Shown: piece by piece, positions 32,964-44,766 of the stretch | Layout of the letters: the number at the start of each line of letters is the position of its first letter | How positions within the stretch are numbered: position 1 is the first letter of the stretch | Assembly (NCBI GenBank): GCA_022578605.1 | Contig: MU394121.1 | Coordinates: 1 to 64,000 of the forward strand | Source of the DNA: Camillea tinctor | Lineage: Eukaryota; Ascomycota; Sordariomycetes; Xylariales; Xylariaceae | Reading direction: 5' to 3' | Length of the DNA: 64,000 bases | The notes under the pieces: generated by a model | Databases searched by the model: none | What the model saw: the letters and a program-made list of their open reading frames with translations, nothing else | What the model was told of the DNA's origin: nothing | Made by a program: the position numbers and the translations under genes

Positions 32964-33977
32964 CTACATGGCCGTGCTCAGATGCGCCGGCAGGACCTTC
33001 TCATCCGTAGAACTAAAGCCACCATTCAAGGGGAAGCCCGGTCCGTTGGTGGAGGTCAAGACCACCTCGATCAGGTCCTTGCTGACCCTGTCCTCCAACA
33101 CAGTAATATTCTCCTTTATGGCGGCGATCAGCGCCTTGACGTTCTCGGCCAACATCTTGGGGGTGAACTGGATGTTGCCGATGGGCATGCGGATGGCGCC
33201 AATCCTCTCCCTGTAGTTCTCGGCACCGACCATCTCGTGCATCAGTGCCTTGACACTCCGGGTGATGGTATTCGTCTTCAAACTGGGCATGAGACCCTTG
33301 GGACCTAGTATACGACCCAGATTTGCCTTCTTCAGGGCCGGTTCCGAGTCGGAGTGACAGATAAGACGGTTGAAGGGCAGATTGCTCGAGTTCTTCCTGA
33401 TCATCTCGAACAGAGACTCCTCGCCAAAGGCCACGGCACCGGCCGCACGCGCTTCGGCCATAGCTCCGCTGTTCTCCTTGCATATTACGGCGATGCGCGT
33501 GTCGTTTTTGACGGGGTACGGCAGCCGTATGCGGTTCCGCAACACCGGGGAGTTCTTGAGAGTGCGGACTTTAAGGGAGACTTCGTAGGTGACAGACTTG
33601 GGCGGACGGCCGACTTCTGCTGCCCGCAAGTAGCTGTGGAAAAGAGGAAGCAGTTAGCTTGAGGAAATAGGGGGAACCTAGGTAGATCAAGATCGTAGGC
33701 CAATGACTAACCGCATAGCGTCGCATAGTGAATACTGCTCCTCCTTGCTGGGTACGGCGTGCTTGTAATCCTTAAACCGATTTTGTTTTCTCTTCTTCTT
33801 CAGCTTCTCCTTCTCTCGCTCCTTGGCCTGCATGGCCTGAGTGCCGGCGCTCTTCCATCGCGACTGGACGACGGAGGGCGCTAGATATCTGGGGATCGTT
33901 GAAGTGGTCGTCGGTCTGGTAGCCGATGCGAGGCTTAATCTTGCCAATGAGGCAATGCACTGGTGTGTGTAGGCCAT
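32964..33977 (-). CDS. MRPL1: Mitochondrial large-subunit ribosomal protein uL1m (MRPL1)
   Basis: Two exons, 33977-33712 and 33633-32964. The intron is 78 nt, with donor GTTAGT and acceptor CCACAG. The join reads DAMRYLRAAEVGRPP in frame, giving 311 residues. The N-terminal 45 residues are rich in Ser/Arg/Ala and form a mitochondrial presequence, followed by a Lys/Glu-rich segment (KEREKEKLKKKRKQ). The ribosomal L1 domain follows: NDTRIAVICKE, NLGRILGPKGLMPSLKTNTI (about 215-235; the LGPKGLMP block is the L1 signature) and GNIQFTPKMLAENVKALI. uL1m builds the L1 stalk of the mitoribosome and guides release of deacylated tRNA. An AATAAAAATA polyadenylation-like signal lies about 15 nt past the stop codon. 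It is divergent from the GluRS gene, with 493 bp between starts. Confidence 0.94.
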
Positions 33978-34470
33978 GGGTGGCCTGGTATCGCCGTGGT
34001 TCGCAGCTCTGTGCTTTTACTGATGGCCAACTTCATGAGAAATCCCCACAGTGGGAAAATTGTCAGCGCCTTGGAATCCAGGCCAATTAGTTAGCAAGTT
34101 AGATCCATTCCCAGGTTCTTGGGTTACAAGTCTTGGAGCCCGCAAGTCTTGGTGGTTCAATTTTCAACCCCGACTTATCTTATCATCTTATCTAATCACT
34201 ATCATCTATTGCATACATCATACTACTATAGCTTACATATTACTGTAACACAAGATTAAGTCGGGTACGTACCTCTTTTAGTGCTTCTATGAATTGAACC
34301 CCGCCACCAAGCATTTTTCCACCATCGTTCGACCCCGCCAACGGCTTGAGGTGACTCGACTAACAAAAAAACAACCAGCTTATTGACTCTTCCCCCTTTC
34401 CCCTTTTATTCTTATATTCTAACCTATACCAACAAATTTTAAGGGGAATAAAAGAAAAGGAAAAAGGAAA
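33978..34470. promoter_or_regulatory. Divergent promoter between uL1m and glutamyl-tRNA synthetase
   Basis: 493 bp separate the two start codons. Both genes serve translation, in mitochondria and cytosol, so shared control is plausible but unproven. The right part is CT-rich then A-rich just before ATG 34471 (GGAATAAAAGAAAAGG), a typical leader. No specific operator was identified. Confidence 0.4.
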
Positions 34471-36432
34471 ATGAAGGCAGACGAGCTCGTCGCCATCTCC
34501 AGCTCCCTCGGAGGAGACTTCAAGTCTATCGAACCTCACCTAGTCCGTCTCGAGAAGCACTTGACCCTCCGGACCTATCTGGCCGGCTACACCTTGAGCG
34601 AGCTCGATTCCAAGATCTGGGTCGCCATAAAGAGCAACCGTGTTGCTGTTTCCTTCGTCCGGAAGGGCTCTTACGCCAACCTCCACCGCTGGTTCACCTA
34701 CGTCGAGCAGGTTCACCCCGAAATCCAGACCGAAGTCAAGGCCGCCGACTCGGCGCGCAAGGCCAAGGTCCAGGCCGCCAGTCGTGCCGGTGCCAGCTAC
34801 AACCTAGCACTCCAAGAAACCGACAAGGGCGTCGTCACTCGATTCCTGCCCGAGCCATCGTATGTCCTAAGACAGAAACACTTGTGCCACTTACACGTCT
34901 GTAGATTTCATCACTAACTAGAATTCAGGGGCTACCTACACATCGGACACGCCAAGGCCGCCCTGCTCAGCGACTACTTCGCACACCAAGCCTACGATGG
35001 AAAGCTCCGCCTGCGATTGGACGACACCAACCCGAGCAAGGAGAAAGGAGAGTACCAGGATGCCATCATCGAGGATCTCGCCCTCATGGGCATCAAGCCC
35101 GACGTCGTCACTTACACCTCCGACTACTTCGACCACCTATACGAGACCTGCCTGAAGCTGATCAAGGAGGGTCACGCCTACGCCGACGACACTGATGTAG
35201 ACACCATGCGCGAGGAGAGAGGAAAGGGTATCGCCTCGAAGCGGCGAGACCGCACCGTCGAGGAGAACCTGGCCATATTCGAGGAGATGAAGAACGGTAC
35301 CGAGGAAGGCCTCAAGAACTGCATCCGCGCCAAGATCAGCGTCGACAACAAGAACAAGGCCATGCGCGATCCCGTCATCTACCGCTGCAACCCCAACGAC
35401 CCGCACCACCGCACCGGCACCAAGTACAAGATGTACCCCACCTACGACCTCGCCTGCCCCGTAGTCGACAGCCTGGAGGGGGTCACCCACGCCCTCCGAT
35501 CTACCGAATACACGGATCGCAATCCCCAGTTCCAATGGTTCCTCGATACCCTCAAGCTCCGTCAAGTCTACATGTGGGACTTTAGCCGGATGAACTTCAT
35601 CAAGACCTTCCTGTCCAAGCGCAAGCTCGCCAAGCTGGTAGACAACGGCAAAGTATGGGGCTGGGACGACCCGCGCATGCCCACAATTCGCGGTATCCGA
35701 CGCCGCGGTATGACGATCCCCGCCCTGCGAGATTTCATCCTGAAGCAGGGGCCTTCGCGGAACATCGTATCCATGGACTGGGCCGCCTTCTGGGCCACCA
35801 ACAAGAAGGAGATCGACCCGGTTGCGCCACGGCACACCGCCATCCTGAAGAAGGATGTGGCCAAGGTGGCCGTGAAGGGAGAGGGCGTTCCGTCGGCGCC
35901 GCGATCCGAGGATAAGCCTCTGCACCCCAAGAACCCCGCCGTCGGCACCAAGAAGGTGGCCTTCAGCAACGAACTCATACTCGACCAAGAAGACGCCAAG
36001 TCGTTCAAGGACGGCGAGGAGATCACCCTCATGCAGTGGGGCAACGCCTTTGTAAGGGACATCGCCAGCGGGGGTGACACCATTCCCAGCTTCACCTGCG
36101 AGCTCAACCTGCAGGGCGACGTCCGCAGCACGGACAAGAAGGTGACGTGGCTGTCGCCGCAGGGCCAGGAGCTCGTAGATGCCGAGCTCTGGGACTTTGA
36201 CTATCTGATCACGAAGGACAAGCTGGAGGAGGACGACGATCTCGAGAAGTTCCTCAACCCGACGACGGCGACCATGGAGGAGGCCTGGTGCGACGAGGGC
36301 GTGTCCAAGCTCAAGAAGGACGACATCATCCAGCTCGAGCGGAAGGGCTACTACCGCGTGGACAAGGCGTATGGGGAAGACGGCCAGAAGAAGATTGTCC
36401 TGTTCTGCATTCCTACTGGCAAGAATAAATAG
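34471..36432 (+). CDS. GUS1: Glutamyl-tRNA synthetase, cytosolic
   Basis: Two exons, 34471-34859 and 34929-36432. The intron is 69 nt (GTATGT...ATTCAG) and the join gives PEPSGYLHIGHAKAALL, the class I HIGH motif at about 131-138. The product is 630 residues. Before the catalytic core lies a GST-C-like domain (about 1-95), which in yeast Gus1 binds the cofactor Arc1. Other family blocks are RLDDTNPSKE (about 158-167), RSTEYTDRNPQ, WDFSRMN and FLSKRKL (about 360-367, the KMSKS equivalent). A beta-barrel anticodon-binding part follows (FAST-type eukaryotic GluRS/GlnRS C-terminal half) to ERKGYYRVD near the end. It charges tRNA-Glu in the cytosol. Compared with yeast, about 80 N-terminal residues (first half of the GST-like domain) are absent. 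This seems usual in filamentous fungi, and the A-rich leader supports this ATG. Confidence 0.95.
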
Positions 36433-39278
36433 ATTTAGACCTAGGTGGTTGAGTTTGGTTGAAAAGCAGATATCGGATGAAATAAATCAAGTTACAATGA
36501 CTATATAATGTGGTGTTTGCGGAATATTGCGATGAGTCTATGTACAAAAAAGCCGTTGTAGTGTTCAGTTCAGTTCTTCGAAATTCGTCTCAAAGCTATC
36601 AGACAGCACGATCCGTAGAGAAACAACACTGAATATATTTACACCAAATTAAAACAAATTCTCTAGCCCTGACTTCATATTTCCTAGGGATATATTTACA
36701 AAAAGTTTGTCTCTTCACTTGTAATAAGCTGAATGACAAAGTCAAAGGGCCAAAGCGAACGCTCATTACCCCTAGCAATACCCATATAACAGTCCACGAT
36801 ATGAGAACAGCATTTACACGCTTAAAGAACTTGGGAATATATTTGTTGGCCTTGACTAATCTAGCTTTGTCTTCATAAATTTCGTGTTGATACACGATCC
36901 GTGGTTAATTTCCCGCCTGGCGCGATATAAGTCAGGTCCTCAGGGAGAAAAGGGGCAAGTACCCAATACACTATACCCGAGTCCCATCCCCTCGAAAAAG
37001 AAGACTGGTAATATATCTGCGGACCTCTAACCACTCATTTATACAACCATATCTACCCTCAAACCCATAGGCGGTGGGTTTTATCATTTCGTCAACTTAA
37101 TACATTCAGGTCTGCTAACCCCATACGAAAAACACTGGGCTTTAGGTAGTTGGCCATGTCATGATTCCCAAATTCCGTGATAACTTGGAATAGATTCACT
37201 GAGGTATCTACATCCATCCTGCGTAGAATATTGAAAACGAAAATCAGTGACAACCACAAAACGTGTACAGCGGCAGCAGATTAGGTTTCTCCCGGTTCCC
37301 TACTTTCGGCCAGATGGGTAGGCGAGGTAGTATGTATGCTACGTGACACCTACCAGACAGAGGACAACTCCCGAGTTTTTTTGCAATGTAACATGTCAAA
37401 AAAATTACATTACCATCAGTCAGGCACCACCAGCAAATCACCAAAGATTATCCTTTTTTTTTCTCGGAGGGTGTGATGAGTTGTGGTTCGAAACGTATAG
37501 AGCCTCCACGTGGTACACATAGAATCTTCCCTCCTTCGAGAATATGCAGAAACGAGTGAATTGTATAGTATGTATTAGAGTCGATCACCACCAGCATGGC
37601 CTGACCTGACTCAACCCGGTCTGGCTTTCGTTATGGATGATCACCGATTAGGCATTTCTTTGCATCTAGGCACGTCAGGACTTATCACAAGTGTTCGTGC
37701 GTAATGCGCGCGATAGGAGTCAAAAGGGAGCACCGGAGAAGAGGATGTCCTGGCACGATCGGTCATTGGCATCGTGACTCTGAAGAAACGCTGGCAATCT
37801 GTTTGTGGTTTTGTGCTCTGATATGTTCTCGTGGAAGAGTCATCGACGATAGATGGGCTGGACTAGTCATTGCCAGCAAGTTCGTGACGCTAACCATCCT
37901 CGGGCTCCCATATCTTTATCGCAACCACTTATTCATCATATCCGGTCCTCTATTCGAGGCTTGTCCTGCTAGAAAGCGCACCGTATCCTCCTTCCCATCT
38001 CTGGTCTGCTGCTCCCCCACAAGCCTAAGAGACATTGAAGATCTTGGGTCCATCGAGGCTCTTCCGATGATTTGCTCCTGCTCGGCATCAATGACCGGAA
38101 AGGGGCTAATGGCTCAGGGGATGACCTCTCATGTACGGCCATTTCAAGACTCCAAGCGACAACTCCGTCTCTATGTATGATCTACGGCGCATACTCCCCT
38201 CCATATAGTAGTTAGCACACCCATCGCGGGGGCTAGTAATTCTCCGATCCCCTTTTCGGCTTCCCTTTCATGGATTTGGTTTCCCTTTCGAGTATTGCGT
38301 CGTGATGGTCTAGTGGGACTTGTTGCATACACGGCGCTTCTATGCGCAGTCCGCCTCAAAACTCTACGTACGTCGCGGACCACGTAGATATACAGCCAAC
38401 TCAGTATAGGGTAGCGGCAGCGTCTACCGAGACGGGTCTATGCCTACCGGGATTTACCAAAGAGGAATTGCAACGCTTTCGGGATAGATCCGTGCGTGGA
38501 TGCGAACTAGCGACGGACGGAGACACGCAGACAAAAAACAAAGCTGCGGCTTTGCGGACATGTACCAAATGTCTAACCTCTTGGGACCTCTAGAGATATA
38601 TCAAGCATCTAGCCGACAAACCCTCCATACCCCACAAACTTCGGGTTATAGCATTGGTATCGAGGGCGTATGCATAGGACAGGTCATTTTCGAGTGAGTC
38701 CCTCTCTCTCTCTCTCCCCCCTTCCCTTCCTCTAATGTTGAAAGAAGTTGATAGTTGACATCTATTTCCTCTTCACTATGCATCCGAATCTGTGGCCCCA
38801 GTATCGTGGATAATATGCCGTGTTTGGGCCCGCTCCTGCAGCTGGCCATGCGAGACCGGAACTCAACATATCTAGCCGTGCTGGCATAAAGGATGTGTCC
38901 GTGGTGCGTTGGCGATTCAACCAGCCGCTGGAAACCCAGGCGGTTACCCGCTTCCCATTATTGAGGCGGCGGCAGCAGCAGAGACTGGTCGGAGAGCCGC
39001 GGCTTGGCTTCTTAGACCACCAGAGAGACCAGGGGGGTGTTATTTTCTAGAGGATCCGACTGATCATTCTATTAGGCGTAATATTACAAAAGAGATGGTG
39101 ATGCCAGCAAAGACGCTAATGGTGTGGACAAGAACTGATACGATACGAGACATAATTGTCTTTAACCCCTTTTTTTTCTTCATCTAGCAGGGCTAGTGGA
39201 TATTCATCACGAATGCGGTTTGCGACAAGACAATGACAAGAAAGCAAAATGAACGACGGTTGCTATCGCTTCTTTCCC

Positions 39279-39305
39279 TTTTTTTTTTTTTTTTTTTTTT
39301 TTTTT
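39279..39305. repeat. 27-base poly-T run
   Basis: An uninterrupted run of 27 T follows TCTTTCCC. On the minus strand it would be a poly-A tail, but no retroelement or processed gene sequence was recognised next to it. It may also be a simple homopolymer whose length is uncertain in assembly. Confidence 0.9.
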
Positions 39306-42300
39306 GCACATGGAACATGTTTATTTGACGATAGGCAAACCTTCCTGTTTGCTTTCTTCTTCTCATTACTTAAAAATCATCAAGTAAGTAAACGACATTC
39401 TGTCGTTCTGAAATCTGGGTCTGGTTTCACTGGACTCGGATTATACAGGAACGTTGGACTTCCCAACAACATACGATTGCGCTGTTGCTGCAATCAACAA
39501 ACCCGTGCTGGTTGTAATTGTGATAGTGATTGCGCCCCCATCGCCCACCCATTTGAAAGGTAAGGCGGCATGCGTATGTGTGTGTGAGGGTGTGTGAATG
39601 CTGCCCATCGGGGGGCGATATAGCTTTGGTTTGATTTTATTTTTGCAGATTGGAGGGTTATGCAGTCAGTCCCGAGTCCAACGTCAGATGAGAGCCTATA
39701 TCAAGGAATTTTGCAGTATAATAAAGGATTTTATGGCTCGCGTGCTAGGTAGGACGCGATTCGTCGCCATACTTGTCGCGTCGCTGTAACGTCCTACGTG
39801 GAAAATAGCATTATGGTTGACAGCGGCTGGTTACATGGAGTTGACACCTATACGGAGTATCACGAAACGAGTGGGCGGGAAACGGTGCAGATGAGAGGAC
39901 CAAGAGGCTGGTCGGTGACGGCTATGGCGTACAGCCAAAGGGAAGCTGAAAGGAAAAAAGGAACAAAAAAAAGGAAAAAGCCGGATTTGAAGGCTGCATA
40001 CGGAGAGGCAGGCTTGCTGGCCTTGTTAATGCAAAAGAAATGGTAAAGAGCCAATTCGCTGAACGGATAACTTCTTTCGCCCTTCGCGGGATATGATTAG
40101 TGGGAATGATGGCGTTGCGTTGCGACCGACTGCGACGGGTGACGGGCGCGACCGCGATTTGCGACTGAGATTTATTCTTTTCTTAGACCGAGATTGCGAA
40201 TTGATGAGTTATGATTGATGATCGATATGCTGGATGACTCGACTGGAGCAGGGCAGGTTGGTTGGCTAGCCTAAAACCTTCAGCTGATAATATCATGTAT
40301 ACCTTACCTACTTACTTGTTTGGGTGTTCCCTATGGGCTTCATGGGCTTCACCTGGATGGATCTGATCGCATCGATGTGTGTCGTCGCCAGATTAGGAAG
40401 TGCTACGCACCCAGAGTAGTAGAGGGTAATAAGAGGGACCGATCTGCTGGGAAAACGGTTGGCAACTTGACAAGACAGAAGTGGAAAGTAAGTGATTCAG
40501 ACGAACGAAGAGAGTTTCTGTCTGTCTCTCCACTGACTGGCGACCGGGCAGTTTGGGATCTGACGTGCAGGTTCGAGATCTGTACAAGGCTGGATGGGGA
40601 AACATGGCAAGTGGAAGAGACAGCCACGGGCTTTCTATTCTGGAGAACCAAGTCAGAAGAGGCCAACCCGCTTAGTCGATCCAGTTTCAGGCAACTGGAA
40701 CATGACCATGGCCGAATTTAACCTAACCCGCGTCTTCTCTGGGCTGATACTCGTGTCTATCATCCCGACCGACCAACACGCACCAGGGGAACCCAATAGA
40801 TCCAGAGAGCATGAGGGGGGGGGAGAGATGCCAATCTGCAAACAGGACCTTGTCTGGGGGGGACAGAATAATGCAGAGCAAAATGCAGCACAAAGTGCGG
40901 CAACAGCGAAACGATTGGTCAGGGGCAGGGGAAATGCTGAAAAAGAAAAAAGAGGCAACGAATAATCAGAAGAAAATAAAAATAACAATAAAAATAAAAT
41001 AAGAAAATAAACACAGTGGTCTTGTCCTTGTCCTCATCGCCCTCCACCCCCCTTACACTTTCCCCCCTCCTTTTTCTTTTTTCTTCGTTCCTATTTTCAT
41101 ACCTACATGTATCTCATGAGGGGGAGTAAAAAAAGAAAATATGCGCGTATGATTGAGTTACCTAGCGAATATGCATAAGGAGCATACATGGACAAGGTAG
41201 GCATGTGTTATGTGTGTATGTGTAAGTGTATGTGTGTGCGTGGATATGGAGACTTGGTAGGCTTGGAGTTGGCCATTGGATGCGTTGGCAGTTCAAAAGT
41301 AGCGGACCACGTCTGGCGTGGACGATGGGGATTGGTTGACATGCAGGTCTCAGGCTCCTCCCGTCGCCTCCCAAAAAGCTTTCTCAGCGACTAAGAAAGC
41401 CGTACCCAGCCTAACCTAGCTAAGATGAACGTGGAGCAGAGGGAAAAAGATTATCAAGCGTGGGATGTAGGCATATGTAGGTTATTGTGGGAATTCCGAA
41501 GGAGGGGAAAGGAAGATGGGGGGGAAAGAGAGGAGAGAGGGGGAAAAATTAAAGAAGCGCGGGAGAAGATGACGGAAAAGAACCAGAAGATGTGGTTTTG
41601 AAGTATAGAAGAAAAGAATATTAGAGGAAAGAAAGAAGAAAGACAAAAAAAAAAAGAAAAAGAAAAAAAAACAAAGACTTAGGTACTTACTAACATGGGG
41701 TAAGAAACAAAAAAGGTAAAAAATAAAAATAGAAGAAGTGACTTAAAAACTTTAAATTGTAAGTACCTAGGTACCTATGTACCTGTTTCTACCTTCGAGT
41801 CCATCCTGACTTTTTACCTTACCTTACCTTAGCTCAAGCTGAGTTCAAGTTTACAGAAGACTACCTAGGTACATCCCTATTGATAGGCGTGTAAGTATTC
41901 TCATCATTTTCCCACTTACGCATCTATTTCCAGCTCGCTTAGCCATTTTACTTTAGCTGTAACGTTAGTAGAAGTAAGTGTAGGTCACCGTAGCCGCGGT
42001 GTAGAAAGTTGTTAGTTGGTTTTTTACAACACAGCAAAACGGGAACCGAAAGGGAACAACCATCCTTGTCTCCTCTTTCTCTTTTGCTTTCTCTCCATCT
42101 CCATAACCGAAAAAACCCATAACCACTTACCAACCTACCAGAAAGATCCCCCCTCTTCTCCCCCTCCCCGACTTGACCGATTTATCGTCCTAACTTTTCC
42201 CGCCAACTACCGCCATCTCAATATATCTCCATATCTCTGACCGCCGTCTCCCGTCCCGGCCGATGCTGCAGCCGGTAACAGTTCAAGTTGTCCATTGGAA

Positions 42301-44129
42301 ATGAGTGGCTTGTAACGATAGTCGTAGCGCGCGGACGAGATGCAAGGCCAGCTCACCGTCACTTTGTTGGTGTTTGTCAGTTCGCATCCGTTACCTACTC
42401 GGCAATATGTTGTTCGTCTACGTTGACCTAGGTAATCTGGAGGGGCGGTGTCCTAGCCCATATGCTTGTCGTCTTCTGTATGGACCGTCACCTTGTTACC
42501 GACCGGTCGTAGTTTTGTTCAATAATCATCGACAGAAGAATATACCCGACCGACACTACCCAGGACCCAACGGACCAGACGGACCAGACGGGCATATGGA
42601 TATGGATATGCCTTATGTATAGTGTAAGTGTAGCGGAATGGATATTGGTCCCTCTTGGTAAAAGGGAATGGCATAGACTGGGCGTGATCTAACTCTCGGC
42701 GGACTCGTATTCGCACACAAAAAATCCCGGTGCATTCATTTTTTTTTTTTAATTCGATGTCGTTTCTCCAGACGGTATGTTGATATTGACAATAAATATA
42801 TATATTATCTCGCTGTTGGTCAGGTTACTGCAGCCCTGGGATAGAGTCAGAAGTCAAGAAAGACAGACGACAATAATGGAATGGCGGAAACTGGGCAACT
42901 AATAAAAACATTCATCAGAAGAATTGGTAGTTCGTAGTGCATTTAGTGGGTGAGGCGAAACATAAGCTCTGGTCCTATCAATACCCAATACCTGAGGAAT
43001 AAGAGAATTACACGAGTTGATGGTAGTAGCAGTAGATACATCGTAGCATTGGGATTCTGTCGACAACGAACCCAGACGTCATTCTGGCAGGTCTACCCAG
43101 TACCTGACCTGAACGAACTAGGTACCTCGGTCTGGTACTGCAAGTGGGCAGGTCGGAAGGGTATTTCGAAGTATAGGTAGGTACACGTCTGCACATTGCC
43201 CCTCGGCTGCCTCATTGTCGGTGTAGATAACATAGGGCGTCATCTGGTCGCACATAAGCTGCTGAGGTTGGTACGTGCCGACTCGTGATGTCAAGGTACC
43301 TAAGGTACCTTACTTACATCATGTACCTATCACTACAAGAGTATTATATTCACACAAGCGCGGCAGCAGCAGCAGCAACAACGTTTTATACTACCACACC
43401 AGGTATCGTATAGAATGCATAAATGAAAAATCAAAATAAATAAATGAAAAGCAATATGAAAATTAAATGGTAACGGCTGCGAACCCGTGGTGCTGCTAAA
43501 CAAGTAGTTTAAATCTACCTACCACATACCTAGCAATTATAGTAGCAAGAGTCAACTAAAAAAAAAAGTGGTCGAGTCGCACTGCGTCTCGCCGCTGCGT
43601 CTTTTTCATGGAGGGTGTTCATTTACAGCGCACCACCGATCGTTGCCGACGCTGTGACACCAGGTTGGCCCTGGTGGGTACTTTTCCGTACTTCGTACAT
43701 TTGACCGTACACTAAAATATGTATGCAAGTAGTATGTAGGTATGTACCTTAGGTACCTATTCTAGCGGGGCAAGCAACCAGCATCAGGTACCTGTACAGA
43801 GGTATCTACCATAGCTTAATCTCTATTGGCGGTACCTTCGTGTCTTGTCCTCCAGAAGGTATCTAAGCTTGCGCCTTGCTATCTTTCTACCCCACGCCCC
43901 AACCATAAACTGACAGACCAACGATAGCGCGACAACCCAGACACAACCCAGGACAACCCATACCCTCTTTTACTTCTTATTCTTATTCTTCTAATCCTGA
44001 CACTACCATACACCAAGCTAGAGAGAGGCCAGAGACCAGACAAGACCAGACAGGACAGGATAGACAACCGTACTTTGCCCATTGCTGTCTGACAGGGTTG
44101 TTTCGTCGTCGCAGCAAGTCAACAGACAG

Positions 44130-44166
44130 ACACACACACACACATATACACATACATACACATTGA
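44130..44166. repeat. CA-rich microsatellite
   Basis: ACACACACACACA followed by ATATACACATACATACACA, a degenerate dinucleotide/tetranucleotide tract in the upstream region of the giant gene. It is followed by long CT-rich tracts (CTCTCTCTCCCTCTCCC near 44225), common in fungal promoters and leaders. Confidence 0.8.
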
Positions 44167-44752
44167 CACACACCACATACAACATTTTGCCTCTCTTCTC
44201 TTGTTCTCTTCTCTCTCTTACAATTTCTCTCTCTCCCTCTCCCTCTCTTCTTCCCTTTCCCCTCCTTCTTCTTTTATTCCCTCTTCCTCCTTCGTGGTTA
44301 TTTCTACGATTTTAGGAGTTCCCGCCTTTCCAGATTATATTCTCAAATATCTCCGAAAGCGCCCACTATTCTATCTATATTATACCCCCCTCGAAATATT
44401 CACAACCCACACTTCACATCTCACAACACACTTACACATACATTACGCTATCTTACATCTCCAAGTGCACTTTTGGTTGCTGATATGTGCTAAAAGTCCA
44501 CACACATCGGGCTATATACAACTTACCTACGTTGAAACCCTAGGCTACTTTACTACCATAACAACTCTTGCTAGAGCTTCAGACTTATACACCCGAATCT
44601 TCTCTCTCTCTCTCTATCTCCAGTATTATCTTTTACTTCCTCTTCTCCCTCTCTCTTCCTTTACAAAACTTCGAGCTTCCACTACCGCTGTTGCTATCTG
44701 GTAGCTCTCAGGTCGGGGTGCTGCTGGTAGCGCTAGGTTGTTAACGATTCAT

Positions 44753-44766
44753 ATGGTCCCATAATG
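44753..44766 (+). promoter_or_regulatory. Three-codon uORF whose stop overlaps the main start (UAAUG)
   Basis: ATG GTC CCA TAA at 44753-44764 ends on the A of the start codon 44764-44766, forming TAATG. Such an overlap can allow ribosomes to terminate and restart on the main ORF, or can reduce its translation. A second minimal uORF, ATG TGC TAA, lies at 44485-44493. Both matter only if they are within the mature mRNA, which the sequence alone cannot show. The next in-frame ATG of the main ORF is 44773, nine bases on. Confidence 0.45.

Larger units (their letters stand above)
36433..44763. other. 8.3-kb non-coding stretch rich in simple sequence
   Basis: No gene could be supported. Open frames (such as 37704-38180 plus and 40594-40965 plus) lack domains and mostly cross homopolymer or purine-rich tracts. 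The stretch holds a 27-T run, a G/A-rich zone (about 41500-41740), palindromes TACCTAGGTA at 41764-41773 and 41862-41871, variants near 43295 and 43745, small repeats GGACCAGAC (about 42573-42590) and GGATAT (about 42599-42610), and CA/CT tracts near 44130-44280. The last kilobase is CT-rich and probably the promoter and leader of the giant gene at 44764. A long non-coding transcript cannot be excluded. Confidence 0.5.

Noticed and set aside
35137..35988. 283-codon open frame on the minus strand
   Set aside because: It is antisense to the catalytic domain of glutamyl-tRNA synthetase and has no domain of its own.
39279..39305. Poly-T as the tail of a retroelement
   Set aside because: No target-site duplication and no reverse-transcriptase or processed-gene sequence was found next to it.
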